A stretch of 64,000 nt of DNA from Bifidobacterium miconis. GTDB lineage: Bacteria; Actinomycetota; Actinomycetes; Actinomycetales; Bifidobacteriaceae. The translations under genes and the position numbers were made by a program. Where the stretch lies: positions 23,275 through 87,274 of the forward strand of contig NZ_JAHBBH010000011.1 in NCBI RefSeq assembly GCF_019331735.1, written 5' to 3'. Under the pieces are notes generated by a model that saw nothing but the letters and a program-made list of their open reading frames with translations, ran no database searches and was not told the origin of the DNA. Of this stretch, positions 1 to 8,729 are shown one piece after another. Positions within the stretch are counted from its first letter, which is position 1. Every line of letters starts with the position of its first letter.

Positions 1-279
1 TGTCACACTTTGTGGTCTGTCACGTTTGACGTTAATCGATGCTTTATGGGCTGACGTGACATGATAATGCGTCATGCATGACAGAGAGAGCCTTGAATTC
101 GCGGGGCGTGACATGCGGTTTGTCAGACCCCGCGTGCCGGGGTCGATAGAACAATGCGTGACAGCGATCAGGCCATACGATCCCAGCAATACCAAGGATT
201 TACGGCTGTCGTACTTTCATATTGGTTCTGTGCCGTGTCACACAGGACTCATCAGCCTTGTTTTTGTGAAAGCGTGACA
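1..279. repeat. Cluster of GTGACA/TGTCAC hexamers
   Basis: This stretch has no convincing gene. It holds seven exact copies of GTGACA or its complement TGTCAC at 1-6, 18-23, 56-61, 108-113, 158-163, 236-241 and 274-279, several preceded by CGT. Fewer than one copy would be expected by chance in 280 bp. The copies lie on both strands at irregular spacing. A second cluster lies at 3512-3791. Their role is unknown; repeated binding sites for one protein are the simplest guess. Confidence 0.55.
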
Positions 280-422
280 CAATATCGAGTCATGCTTGCA
301 TCGTATATGTATATCCGACCAGAGCGTGACGGATCGCACGCGGCGTATAGCGGTCGTGCAGCAATCAAGTGATTCACGTAATCCTGCAGGAACCTCTGGC
401 TGTCGCCTCATGCATGGGCAAC

Positions 423-454
423 AAAAAATCCCCGCAGAAAATCCTGCGGGGATT
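423..454 (-). terminator. Rho-independent terminator of the NCS2 permease gene
   Basis: An 11-bp perfect stem (427-437 paired with 444-454, loop 438-443) is followed on the minus strand by a run of T (the A run at 423-428). It sits about 70 bp past the permease stop codon and is oriented to end that transcript. Confidence 0.9.
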
Positions 455-523
455 GCGCAACGCAGCATCGCAACCAATGCTGGGCGATGCCGCAACCAAG
501 CGATGCACCAAGCGATCAGCCGA

Positions 524-1918
524 TCACAACACCGCGTTGAGGATGAAATCGAGCACGAACAGGATCGCGACGACCCAGATCACCGGGTGCACCTTGTTCG
601 CCTTCTTCTTGCAGGTCATCACGATGCAGTACATGATGAAGCCGCCGGCGATGCCGTACGAGATCGAGTACGAGAACGCCATGAACACGGCCGCGAAGAA
701 CGCCGGAATCGCCTCGGTGATGTCGTTCCAGTCGATCTCCTTGAGGGAGGCGGCCATCATGCAGCCGACGATCACGAGCACGCCGGCGGTCGCGGCGGAC
801 GGCACGGCGGAGATGACCGGGGACAGGAACGCGGAGAGCGCGAAGCAGATCGCGACGACCACGGAGGTCAGGCCGGTGCGGCCGCCCGCCGCGATGCCCG
901 CGGAGGACTCGACGTACGTGGTGGTGTTCGAAGTACCGCAGATCGCGCCGATCGAGGTGGCGATGGAGTCCGCGAACAGGGCCTTGTCCATCTTCGAGGA
1001 GAAGCCGGAACCGTTCTCAAGCGCCTTCTCGTCAGCCTCGGAGAAGATGCCGGTGCGGCGGCCGGTGCCGATGAACGTGCCGATCGTGTCGAACGTGTCG
1101 GACATGGAGAACGCGAAGATCGTGACGATCACGAGCGGCAGGCGCGCGACGTCGGAGAACAGAGCCGGGAAGCCGGCGCCGGTGAAGATCACGCCGAAGG
1201 TCTGCGGCAGCTGGGAGAAGGTCTCGCCGATGGAGACGGACTGGCCGAAGTTGGTCACGCCGAACGGGATGCCGACGACCGTGGTGATCGCGATGGCGAG
1301 CAGCATGCCGCCCTTGACCTTGAGCACGGTAAAGACGATCGCGAGGAACAGGCCGATGAGGAACACCCACAGCACCTTGTTATCGAACGCGGCGAGGCCC
1401 GGGGTCGCGGCGGTGGCGAGACCCTTGCCGGCTGACTTCGCGTCCTTCGGAGTGAAGGTGATCAGGCCGACGTTGAGCATGCCGACGTACGCGACGAACA
1501 GGCCGATGCCGCCGCCGATCGCGTGCTGCAGTGTCTCCGGGATCGCCTGAATGATCATCTTGCGGATCTTGGTGACGGTGATGATGATGTTGATCAGGCC
1601 ACACAGGAACACCATGCACAGCGTCTCCTGCCAGGTGAAGCCCAGGCCGAAGCAGACGGTGTAGGTGAAGAACGCGTTGAGGCCCATGCCGGCGGCCTGC
1701 GCGTACGGCACATTGGCGAACAGACCCATGACGAGCGTGCCGATGATGGCCGCGATGATCGTGGCGAGGAACACACCGCCCCACGGCATGCCCGTCTGGC
1801 TCAGGATCTGCGGGTTGACGACGATGATGTAGCTCATCGCGAAGAACGTGGTCAGACCGGCCATGACCTCGGTGGACACGGTGGTGCCGTTCTCCTTCAA
1901 GTGGAAGAACTTCTCCAT
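524..1918 (-). CDS. NCS2-family purine/nucleobase permease (AzgA/PbuG type)
   Basis: The 464-aa protein is a polytopic membrane permease that imports purine bases (adenine, guanine or hypoxanthine) with protons. It opens with MEKFF and a short hydrophilic stretch, then about 12-14 hydrophobic segments typical of the family. Family-typical stretches are AGLTTFFAMSYIIVVNPQIL near residues 20-40, GMGLNAFFTY near 75-85, the central FAFSMSDTFDTIGTFIGTG segment near 270-290 (the substrate-binding acidic residue region in NCS2 proteins) and SSAGIAAGGRTGLTS near 340. Length matches the AzgA-like branch. The start is the ATG at 1918, preceded by AAGGAAG. The gene stands alone, with a clear terminator downstream. 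Two identical 18-bp palindromes lie 130 and 246 bp upstream and may be operators. Exact substrate preference among purines cannot be read from the sequence. Confidence 0.9.
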   Translation of the reverse strand: MEKFFHLKENGTTVSTEVMAGLTTFFAMSYIIVVNPQILSQTGMPWGGVFLATIIAAIIGTLVMGLFANVPYAQAAGMGLNAFFTYTVCFGLGFTWQETLCMVFLCGLINIIITVTKIRKMIIQAIPETLQHAIGGGIGLFVAYVGMLNVGLITFTPKDAKSAGKGLATAATPGLAAFDNKVLWVFLIGLFLAIVFTVLKVKGGMLLAIAITTVVGIPFGVTNFGQSVSIGETFSQLPQTFGVIFTGAGFPALFSDVARLPLVIVTIFAFSMSDTFDTIGTFIGTGRRTGIFSEADEKALENGSGFSSKMDKALFADSIATSIGAICGTSNTTTYVESSAGIAAGGRTGLTSVVVAICFALSAFLSPVISAVPSAATAGVLVIVGCMMAASLKEIDWNDITEAIPAFFAAVFMAFSYSISYGIAGGFIMYCIVMTCKKKANKVHPVIWVVAILFVLDFILNAVL

Positions 1919-2047
1919 ATATCTCTGCTTCCTTTTCGTGGGTTGTTAGGAGCTGGCCATGCACGGCGCGCGATGCGCAGCGCGTGTGACGCACGCGTGA
2001 TGCATGCCATATGCACGCGACGCGTGACGCACTGGCATCTCTTCCCA

Positions 2048-2065
2048 TGCAAACGCGCGTATGCA
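2048..2065. promoter_or_regulatory. 18-bp near-palindrome, copy 1 (candidate operator of the purine permease)
   Basis: The sequence TGCAAACGCGCGTATGCA is palindromic except for one position pair, and is followed by GCATCATCA nearby. The identical 18-mer recurs at 2164-2181. The GCAAACG half resembles half-sites of LacI/PurR-type repressors, but the 18-bp spacing with a CGCGCG centre is not the classical PurR site. Confidence 0.5.
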
Positions 2066-2163
2066 CTGGCATCATCATCCACGGCCAGTCATGTCATATC
2101 ATGCCGTGCCATGAACCGTGATGCGGCACATGCAGCGCGTGACGCGTGCCGGTGTATTCCCTG

Positions 2164-2181
2164 TGCAAACGCGCGTATGCA
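2164..2181. promoter_or_regulatory. 18-bp near-palindrome, copy 2 (candidate operator)
   Basis: This is an exact second copy of the 18-mer at 2048-2065, 116 bp further from the permease start. The flanks are also similar, since GCATCATCA follows in both, which suggests a duplicated regulatory segment. No gene is seen between 1919 and 2519. The rest of that interval is rich in GCGTGACGC-like words. Confidence 0.5.
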
Positions 2182-2451
2182 CAAGCATCATCAGTCACCC
2201 ATCGATCAGCCCCGGCGAGAATCGCGACTCGCCCTGCGTTCGTTTTGTCGAACGCGCCCACGATAGCACCGTCACAAGTCATGGAGGTTTCGTGAACGCG
2301 TATCGTATACTGGGCCGATACGCGACAATGTCGGCGACGTTCCGTTATATGCGCCCCTGAATCACCCCCGCAAATCGGTTCCCCAGGCAGCCAAACAGTC
2401 AGCCCGCACAATCGCACGTCGGCAGCGACCATTGCACCGCCGTCATCGCAG

Positions 2452-2468
2452 TTATCCACATATCCACA
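2452..2468. promoter_or_regulatory. Tandem DnaA-box-like sites
   Basis: TTATCCACA at 2452-2460 is a perfect consensus DnaA box. It is followed at once by ATATCCACA (2460-2468), one mismatch from consensus. The pair lies about 50 bp before the DUF559 gene. A similar arrangement occurs at 13713-13731. Two adjacent boxes are too few for a replication origin, so a role in DnaA-linked transcription control or titration is more likely. Confidence 0.5.
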
Positions 2469-2519
2469 ATTTTGCGGCCGAGTCAAGCGCGCCGGCCGCA
2501 AATCCTGTACAGTCGCCGC

Positions 2520-3434
2520 ATGGAACATCGTCGAATGACCGAAACAGGCGACGAACCGGTCGTCGCCATGACGCAAAGCCTTGCGGAACGTCGCCGCGAA
2601 ACCGTGCAACGCTGCGCGGACGAATCGGCGCGATTGCGGCAGCGACTGCTGTTCGGCATGACCACATCCTTAACGCTGCAGTCGATCCCGTTGCCGTCCC
2701 GCTGCGATCTTGACATGGACGCATTGCACACCACATCCAGTACGGGCGCCAAACGTGTGAGATCGAAGGCCGCAACGTCAGTGCCGCATGTGTGGAAGCA
2801 CCTGAACGGCGATAGCAGCGCGCGGATTCGGTCCAACGTATATGCGCTGGACCTTCTGCACACTTGGGCGCAACTGTCAAGTCATGTGCCGCTCGATGAT
2901 TTGGTGGCGTTGGGGGACGCGATGCTTGCGAACGAGGAGCGACTATCGCTCAGTGAATTCGCTGGATTCCTTGAGCGTATACCGTATTTCAAGGGAAAGC
3001 CATCATGTCGTTTGGCGCTGCGCCTGATGACGCCGAACATGCGTTCACCGATGGAGAGCAAGACGATGTTGGTGCTGAGACGGCACGGCATTCCCCGGCC
3101 AGAGGCGAATTACACGGTTCCGGGGGCCAAATTCGGTTCCGGAGCATCCATGACCTTGGATCTGGCTTGGCCGGAATACCTGGTGGCGGTGGAATACGAC
3201 GGGGACCACCATCGCACGGATCGCCGGCAATGGCGACGCGACAAGGAAAAGCGGATGCTGTTGCGAGGACAACACTGGATGATTCTGGAGATCACGGCAG
3301 ATGCGCTGTCCAATGATGTCGCATGTGCGGAATTCGCGTTCCGCGTGGCCAGACAGTTGGCGGAACGCGGCTTGGACTGTGATTTTAGGCTCATCGCCAT
3401 GTCCGTGGAGGAACTGGCCCGGTCGGTGCGGTGA
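2520..3434 (+). CDS. DUF559 / AbiEi-like protein with Vsr-type nuclease fold
   Basis: The protein has about 304 aa. The C-terminal third has the DUF559 (Vsr-like PD-(D/E)xK) pattern: a glutamate in the helix SPMESKTMLVLRRHG (about residue 180), an aspartate in MTLDLAWPEY, then VAVEYDGDHH with the E-x-D pair, then a helix rich in basic residues and a final strand QHWMILEITADAL. The N-terminal part resembles the DNA-binding regions common in actinobacterial AbiEi/DUF559 proteins. Such proteins are abundant in actinobacteria and mostly uncharacterised; nuclease activity is inferred from the fold. The ATG at 2520 is chosen because it follows the DnaA-box region and begins MEHRRM. The ATG at 2535 or 2472 is also possible, since no strong ribosome site decides it. 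There is no antitoxin or toxin partner next to it. Confidence 0.75.
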   Translation: MEHRRMTETGDEPVVAMTQSLAERRRETVQRCADESARLRQRLLFGMTTSLTLQSIPLPSRCDLDMDALHTTSSTGAKRVRSKAATSVPHVWKHLNGDSSARIRSNVYALDLLHTWAQLSSHVPLDDLVALGDAMLANEERLSLSEFAGFLERIPYFKGKPSCRLALRLMTPNMRSPMESKTMLVLRRHGIPRPEANYTVPGAKFGSGASMTLDLAWPEYLVAVEYDGDHHRTDRRQWRRDKEKRMLLRGQHWMILEITADALSNDVACAEFAFRVARQLAERGLDCDFRLIAMSVEELARSVR

Positions 3435-3468
3435 CGGGTGTGCGGTCGGGGCTGTGCGGGACCCGTCA
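3432..3468 (+). terminator. Weak terminator-like hairpin after the DUF559 gene
   Basis: TGACGGGT at 3432-3439 (including the stop codon) pairs perfectly with ACCCGTCA at 3461-3468, with a 21-nt loop. There is no real T run, so intrinsic termination is only a suggestion. Confidence 0.3.
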
Positions 3469-3511
3469 TTGTGGTCATGCTTGGTAAAACAAGGGTGATT
3501 ATTTGCGGAGT

Positions 3512-3791
3512 GTGACATGATTCCGCGTCACGCTTCGCTGATGGAGGCCGGTTCGCGTTGAGTGTGACAGCGAAGGTTTGATTGAGTCGATCTCTTCCGC
3601 TTATTCCAAGCAGAAGAGCTCTCCGAAAACGTTGATGTTGCAAGGATCTGTGATCCGGCACACTGTCTTGGTCCGTCTCGCTGCCTGGCTGTTCTTGTCA
3701 TACATGGGGAAATTAAGCGTATTGGGATAATGCGTGACGAGATGATGTGACATGCTTTTGAAGAAAGCTGCCGTATTCGCTTAGTGTGACA
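3512..3791 (+). repeat. Second cluster of GTGACA motifs
   Basis: Exact GTGACA copies occur at 3512-3517, 3564-3569, 3747-3752 and 3786-3791, three of them as GTGTGACA, plus near matches such as GCGTGACG at 3732. No gene is supported between 3435 and 4108. The cluster mirrors the one at 1-279, on the far side of the permease and DUF559 genes. Confidence 0.5.
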
Positions 3792-3878
3792 GAACGGGAG
3801 GCTTGCGGCGAGGATCGTAGGCGGCCAGACCGGGCAATGCCGCGCTTGCAGTTCATTATGTGGTCAGGGTCTTCCCTT

Positions 3879-3907
3879 TTGACTGGTTATGGGCCACACT
3901 CATTACT
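3879..3907 (+). promoter_or_regulatory. Predicted promoter of the MFS transporter gene
   Basis: TTGACT (3879-3884) and ATTACT (3902-3907) are separated by exactly 17 bp. Transcription would begin near 3914 and give a leader of about 195 nt before the start codon at 4109. The leader begins with a 7-bp hairpin (3914-3920 with 3926-3932) and holds further GC-rich inverted segments. Confidence 0.55.
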
Positions 3908-4108
3908 CAGCACAGCGGTGTGCGGCACCGCTGGCCAAAAGCCCATGATGCGGATGTCGCATACCCCTTGTGTTCCCCGTCCAAGCCGGGCTACAAGCCC
4001 CTTGCCTCGGGTTTTCAAGAATTTTCGCCGGGTTGGCCGCCTCCCGCGGCACGTTCGCCCGGAATGCACGCGCCTGAACGCGCGTGGTAGAGGGAAACAA
4101 GGTTCATC

Positions 4109-5422
4109 ATGTCCGCATCCGCAACCGCCTCGTTGTCACGGGAAACCGTGAAGCGCGACTCCGTGCCCGAGATCATCGCCGCGTCGATGGTGGGCACCGC
4201 CATCGAGTTCTACGACAACTACTGCTACTCCATCGCCGCCGCAAGCTACTTCGGCACGATCTTCTTCACCTCCGTCGCCAAGTCGAACCCGGCGCTGGCC
4301 ACGCTGATGGCATTCGTCACGTTCGCCGTCTCCTTCCTCGCCCGCCCGTTCGGCTCCCTGCTGTTCGGCCACTTCGGCGACAAGATGGGCCGCAAGAAGA
4401 CGCTGGTGATCGCCCTGATGACGATGGGCATCTCCACGTTCGTCGTCGGCCTGCTGCCCGGCTACGAGCAGATCGGCGCCTGGGCCGTGGTCATCCTGTG
4501 CATCTGCCGCGCCTGCCAGGGCGTGGGCCTCGCCGGCGAATGGTCCGGCGCCGCGCTGGTCGCCACCGAGAACGCCCCGGCGAACAAGCGCGCGCTGTTC
4601 GGCTCCTTCCCGAACCTGGGCGCCCCGATCGGCTTCTTCTGCGCGTACGGCATCAACCTGCTGCTGACCACCACGCTGAGCAAGGACCAGATGATTGCGT
4701 TCGGCTGGCGCATCCCGTTCCTGCTGTCCGCGGTGCTGGTCATCATCGGCCTATACGTGCGTGAGCGCATGAGCGAGACCCCGATCTTCGCGAAGGCCGC
4801 CGCCGAGAAGCGCACCTCGAAGCACCCGCTCGCCGACCTGCTGCCGTACTGGAAGGAAGTCCTGCTGGGCACGGTCGCGATGGGCATCACCTACACGCTG
4901 TTCTACATCCTCGGCACCTGGTCCCTCAGCTACGGCGTGGCCGGCCTGAACTTCACCCAGCCGCAGTACCTCGGCATGCAGATGGTCTCCGTGTTCTTCT
5001 TCGCCGCGTTCATCGTCGTCGGCTGCCTGGCCGCCGACAAGTACGGCCGCAAGAAGACGCTGATCTTCTTCACTGCTGGCACGCTGGTCTTCAGCTTCTT
5101 CGCCCCGGCCCTGCTGCAGCACAATACGGCGACGATCATGCTGTTCCTGTGCATCGGCTTCGTGTTCATGGGCGGCCTGTTCGGCCCGTGCGGCGCGTAC
5201 CTGCCCGAGCTGTTCCCGACGAACGTGCGCTACTCCGGCGCCGGCCTGAGCTACAATCTCGCCGCGATCTTCGGCGGCGCGTTCGCCCCGTCGCTGGCGA
5301 CCTGGCTGGTCGAGACGCACGGCGTGATGTCGGTCGGCTGGTACCTGGTGGTGATGGCCGCGCTCGCGCTCGTCGCCCTGTTCCTGATCAAGGAAAGCAA
5401 GGACAAGGACTACGAGCTGTGA
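4109..5422 (+). CDS. MFS transporter, metabolite:H+ symporter (MHS) family
   Basis: The 437-aa inner-membrane transporter has 12 predicted helices. Family markers are the N-terminal IEFYDNYCYSIAA segment (the MHS version of helix 1), the loop 2-3 signature GHFGDKMGRKKTL near residue 90, the RACQGVGLAGEWSGA motif of helix 5 near 135, and a second DKYGRKKT loop near 310. MHS proteins carry organic acids, shikimate, proline/betaine or dicarboxylates with protons; the substrate here is not evident. The start is the ATG at 4109, preceded by GAGGGAAACAAGG. The gene is monocistronic, with a predicted promoter at 3879-3907, a long leader, and a strong terminator at 5473-5511. Confidence 0.88.
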   Translation: MSASATASLSRETVKRDSVPEIIAASMVGTAIEFYDNYCYSIAAASYFGTIFFTSVAKSNPALATLMAFVTFAVSFLARPFGSLLFGHFGDKMGRKKTLVIALMTMGISTFVVGLLPGYEQIGAWAVVILCICRACQGVGLAGEWSGAALVATENAPANKRALFGSFPNLGAPIGFFCAYGINLLLTTTLSKDQMIAFGWRIPFLLSAVLVIIGLYVRERMSETPIFAKAAAEKRTSKHPLADLLPYWKEVLLGTVAMGITYTLFYILGTWSLSYGVAGLNFTQPQYLGMQMVSVFFFAAFIVVGCLAADKYGRKKTLIFFTAGTLVFSFFAPALLQHNTATIMLFLCIGFVFMGGLFGPCGAYLPELFPTNVRYSGAGLSYNLAAIFGGAFAPSLATWLVETHGVMSVGWYLVVMAALALVALFLIKESKDKDYEL

Positions 5423-5472
5423 TCTGCAGCCGATAACTGCCGATGGCTGCTGATAGTTGCCAGTAGTTCGAC

Positions 5473-5511
5473 ACGCCCGGACTTGACGAAAGTCAATGTC
5501 CGGGCGTATTT
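5473..5511 (+). terminator. Terminator of the MFS transporter gene
   Basis: The left arm 5473-5487 pairs with 5492-5507 (one bulged T at 5497) around a GAAA tetraloop. It is followed by ATTTTATT. It separates the transporter from the L10 leader. Confidence 0.9.
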
Positions 5512-5523
5512 TATTCACTCGTA

Positions 5524-5690
5524 AACCACAGACCGTTGGTTTGGGATGCAAGTCCCACGAAGTTTGGTTCGCCAAGCCAGCGCAGGTTGAGAGATAGTCG
5601 CCCGTTCGCGGGTTGCCGCACGTCGCAAGACGGGAACAGCGGCCGAATGTTGCTCTGCCTGTGTGCAGGGCTTTTTTATTGCCCTGCGAT
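5524..5690 (+). ncRNA. Ribosomal protein L10 leader (rplJL autoregulatory element)
   Basis: The region between the MFS terminator and rplJ has the layout of the bacterial L10 leader. It carries the conserved CCAAGCCAGCGCAGGTTGAG-like stretch near 5572-5592, then a hairpin GCTCTGC (5652-5658) with GCAGGGC (5665-5671) followed by TTTTTT, an attenuator-like terminator. A downstream GCCCTGC (5681-5687) could compete for the same GCAGGG strand. In known cases L10(L12)4 binds the leader and represses rplJ-rplL expression. The 5' boundary is approximate. Confidence 0.8.
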
Positions 5691-5742
5691 GACGCGGTGT
5701 TCCGTACCGAGAAGATCAACGGCCGATCTAGGAAGGAACGCC

Positions 5743-6264
5743 ATGAAGAGGCCCGAAAAGGAAGCGGTGGTCGCTCAGCTTACGGAGCAGTTCCGTAACG
5801 CCGATGCCGTCTACCTGACCGAGTACCGCGGGCTTACCGTTCCGCAGGTTTCCGAACTGCGCGAAAAGCTAGGCCGCGATACTTCCTACACTGTGGCTAA
5901 GAACACGCTGGCGCGTATCGCCGCCAAGGAAGCGGGCATTGAGGGTCTTGACGACCTGCTCAAGGGCCCGACCGCCATCACCTTCGTGAAGGGCGACTTC
6001 ATTGAGGCTGCGAAGGTCCTGCGTGACTTTGCCAAGACCAACAAGGCTCTCGTTATCTCGGGCGGCTATGCCGATGGCACCGTCTACGACGGCGAGGGTG
6101 CGAAGAAGCTGGCGGACATGATGTCTCGCCCGCAGCTGCTCGCCAAGTTCGCCGGCGACCTCAAGGCCACGACCGCCAAGGCCGCGTACCTGTTCGTCGC
6201 TCTGCCGACCAAGGCCGTGCGTACGATCGACGCCCTGCGCGAGAAGCAGGAAAAGGCAGCTTGA
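5743..6264 (+). CDS. rplJ: 50S ribosomal protein L10
   Basis: The 173-aa ribosomal stalk base protein anchors the L7/L12 dimers to 23S rRNA. The sequence begins MKRPEKEAVVAQLTEQF, followed by AVYLTEYRGLTVPQVSELREKL and YTVAKNTLARIAAKEAG, all L10 hallmarks. The helical C-terminal tail that binds L12 ends in LREKQEKAA. The start is the ATG at 5743, preceded by AGGAAGGAACGCC; a longer in-frame reading upstream runs through the L10 leader and is not coding. It is co-transcribed with rplL and controlled by the leader at 5524-5690. Confidence 0.98.
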   Translation: MKRPEKEAVVAQLTEQFRNADAVYLTEYRGLTVPQVSELREKLGRDTSYTVAKNTLARIAAKEAGIEGLDDLLKGPTAITFVKGDFIEAAKVLRDFAKTNKALVISGGYADGTVYDGEGAKKLADMMSRPQLLAKFAGDLKATTAKAAYLFVALPTKAVRTIDALREKQEKAA

Positions 6265-6369
6265 TCCCCATGCGGCTTGCCGCATGAACCATTCGGAAAA
6301 ACAAACAAACATTGAGACGGTGCGCCGGCACGAGCACGCGGGCCGCCGCCAGAATGAAAGGAAGCCATC

Positions 6370-6753
6370 ATGGCTAAGTACACCAACGAAGAGCTGCTGG
6401 AAGCTTTCGGTGAAATGACCCTCGTCGAGCTCTCCGAGTTCGTCAAGGCCTTCGAGGAGAAGTTCGACGTCGAGGCTGCCGCTCCGGTCGCCGCCGTCGC
6501 CGCCGCTCCGGCCGCTGGCGCTGCTGCTGAGGAAGAGGAGAAGACCGAGTTCGACGTCGTCCTGACCGCTGTCGGCGACAAGAAGATCCAGGTCATCAAG
6601 GCCGTCAAGGCCATCACCAACGCCGGCCTGGCCGAGGCCAAGGCTCTGGTTGACGGCGCTCCGAAGGCCATCCTCGAGAAGGCCAAGAAGGAAGACGCCG
6701 AGAAGGCCAAGGCTCAGCTGGAAGAGGCTGGCGCCACCGTCGAGCTCAAGTAA
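6370..6753 (+). CDS. rplL: 50S ribosomal protein L7/L12
   Basis: The 127-aa stalk protein recruits translation factors to the ribosome. The N-terminal dimerisation helix [24 protein letters not shown], the Ala-rich flexible hinge ([18 protein letters not shown]) and the C-terminal globular domain with EKTEFDVVL and [23 protein letters not shown] are all present. The start ATG follows AAAGGAAG. A strong terminator follows the stop codon. Confidence 0.98.
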   Translation: MAKYTNEELLEAFGEMTLVELSEFVKAFEEKFDVEAAAPVAAVAAAPAAGAAAEEEEKTEFDVVLTAVGDKKIQVIKAVKAITNAGLAEAKALVDGAPKAILEKAKKEDAEKAKAQLEEAGATVELK

Positions 6754-6794
6754 TGATTGCGGGAGGGAATCCCGCGCATTGCACAGCTTGTTGC

Positions 6795-6836
6795 GAAAAC
6801 CCCGTTGCACCGGTTTCCCGGAGCGGCGGGGTTTTC
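6795..6836 (+). terminator. Terminator of the rplJ-rplL operon
   Basis: GAAAACCCCG at 6795-6804 pairs perfectly with CGGGGTTTTC at 6827-6836. The stem's own A/T pairs make it usable in both directions. Confidence 0.88.
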
Positions 6837-7007
6837 CGTTTTCCGCCATCCGCGCGGCCAAGGGTCGTGCGATGATGGTGGGCGAAGTTGTCGTGTTTGT
6901 GTCGCGATGGCACGCGATGTGCAGCGAAACATGACACAATGGCACGTAGCGACAAGGGGCGCGGCGGGGTCCACGACAAGGCACGTGAGGAAAGGAAGGC
7001 TGACGCG

Positions 7008-8723
7008 GTGAGTGAGGAACAGCGTTCTCGCAAGTGGTTGGTGAGAGTCAAGGGCTGTGACCAGGTGAGCGTCTCGCCGTCGGAGAGTCTGGAAATCGGC
7101 CGCAAGCCGATCCGCCCGCTCGCCGACGACGGCAATCCGCGCTTCGAGGTGCCCGACGAGACGCGTTCGATGTCGAAGCGCCACGCCGTCTTCTCCGTCG
7201 CGGTCAACGGCTCGGCCACGCTGCGCGACATGCACTCGACGAACGGCACGTACATGGTGCGCGAAGACGGCCAGCTGCTCCGTCTGCCCGCCGACGCCGA
7301 GTTCCCGCTGCCGTCGGCCGCCGTGCGCATGCAGTTCGGCGACGTGCCGGTCGATTTCGTCATGGTCGACGAGCCGGTCGAGCCCGAGCCGGAACAGCCG
7401 GTCGCCGATCTGTTCGAGTACGCGGTCGGCGACAACAAGCCGGAGCCGGACGCGTCCGGACTGTCCGTCGACGACATTCTCGACCTGCGCGCCGGCGAGC
7501 CGACCAGCATGTTCGACGCGAGCAGCGTGTCCCGCCGCGCCAGCGAGCTCAAGGCCGCGTCGCTGCGCAGCTTCACGCCGATGCGTCCGATCCGGGAGGA
7601 GCCGGAGGGCGACGGCATGCCCGAAACCGTGCCGCTGAACGTCATGCCGGTGCCGTCTCGGGAACCGCGCGACCTGTTCGCCGACGCGATGTCCGATTCC
7701 GCCGACCTTCCCGACGTCGGCGCGCAGCCGTTCGCGGTCGAGCCCGTCGAGCCGCCGGCCGGATCGTCCGTGCTCAAGACGGATGCCGGGTCGCCGGCCG
7801 ATCGCCTCATGCCGATTTCGGTGATCGCGCAGCGTCCGCACCACACGCCCGTCGAGCCGCAGCCGACCAATCTGCCGGCCGCGCAATCGTCCATCGACCA
7901 GCACATCGCGCAGACCGGCGAACAGCCGACCGTGCGCGAGTCGCCGGTCGAACGCACGGCCGCGTACTCCGTGGACTTCGTCGCGCAGTACGCGCTGACC
8001 GGCGCGCGGACGAATCCGGCGTCGGACGGTTCCGTTGACTCGGAGCAGGCCGTCGATACGACCGATGATCGTGACGGGCAGGCCGTCGACAGCCTGACGT
8101 CCGTGGATGATGCGTACTCCGCGGACGATGCGCAGGTCGAGGATGACGGGGGCGCGGCGGAGGACGCTCCTGCCGCGGTGCGTGCCGGCGTCGGTGACGC
8201 GGCGCGCGACGAGGACGATGAGTCGGGCGACACGACGGATACCGCGGGTGCGGATGATGCCGCAACGCACGCGTCCGCGGACGGACACGCAGCCGGACCT
8301 GCCGACGGCAACGCCGGCGAAACCGCCGCTGCGGTCACGACGGCCGCGGAAGAGACGCAGGACGCGACGGCGTCTGCAGGCACGGGAACCGCGTGGGGCG
8401 CGGCGGCCGCGCAGCCCGAACCGTACACGCCGGCGTTCGAACCGGGTTCCGTGTTCGACCGTGTGTCGAAGGGCGAATTCCGGAGGAGCGAACCGGCGGT
8501 CGAAGTCAACGGGTACACGTCCGACGACGCGAAGCGCACCACCGATTTCAGCACCCAGTTCGCCATGGCGAGATACCCGCAGCTGCTGCCGTTCCTCGCC
8601 ATGAACCCGTCGTTGTACGACGATCTGTACGCATGGCTCGTGGCGCAGGGCAACGCCGACGTGGATGCCGCGCTGGCCGACAATCCGGGATATCAGGACT
8701 ACCGCAAAGCGGCAGGGAAGTGA
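7008..8723 (+). CDS. FHA-domain protein with acidic linker and C-terminal variant-repeat domain
   Basis: The protein has about 571 aa. Residues 5-120 form a forkhead-associated domain that binds phosphothreonine, with the signature pieces EIGRKPI, RSMSKRHAVF and RDMHSTNGTYM. A long Asp/Ala/Glu/Pro-rich disordered linker (about 130-470) follows. The last 70 residues (TTDFSTQFAMARYPQLLPFLAMNPSLYDDLYAWL and onward) match the helical variant leucine-rich-repeat module seen in other actinobacterial proteins. The GTG at 7008 is chosen because GAGGAAAGGAAGG lies just upstream; ATGs at 6888 and 6939 are alternatives without such a site. The gene lies 6 bp before the giant helicase-like gene, so the two products probably act together, perhaps under Ser/Thr-kinase control. 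No kinase is in the window. Confidence 0.8.
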   Translation: MSEEQRSRKWLVRVKGCDQVSVSPSESLEIGRKPIRPLADDGNPRFEVPDETRSMSKRHAVFSVAVNGSATLRDMHSTNGTYMVREDGQLLRLPADAEFPLPSAAVRMQFGDVPVDFVMVDEPVEPEPEQPVADLFEYAVGDNKPEPDASGLSVDDILDLRAGEPTSMFDASSVSRRASELKAASLRSFTPMRPIREEPEGDGMPETVPLNVMPVPSREPRDLFADAMSDSADLPDVGAQPFAVEPVEPPAGSSVLKTDAGSPADRLMPISVIAQRPHHTPVEPQPTNLPAAQSSIDQHIAQTGEQPTVRESPVERTAAYSVDFVAQYALTGARTNPASDGSVDSEQAVDTTDDRDGQAVDSLTSVDDAYSADDAQVEDDGGAAEDAPAAVRAGVGDAARDEDDESGDTTDTAGADDAATHASADGHAAGPADGNAGETAAAVTTAAEETQDATASAGTGTAWGAAAAQPEPYTPAFEPGSVFDRVSKGEFRRSEPAVEVNGYTSDDAKRTTDFSTQFAMARYPQLLPFLAMNPSLYDDLYAWLVAQGNADVDAALADNPGYQDYRKAAGK

Positions 8724-8729
8724 GCTGAG

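Noticed and set aside
3786..4151. Possible gene of about 120 codons before the MFS transporter
   Set aside because: No ribosome site, no recognisable protein features, overlap with the transporter start, and a promoter inside it; better read as leader DNA.
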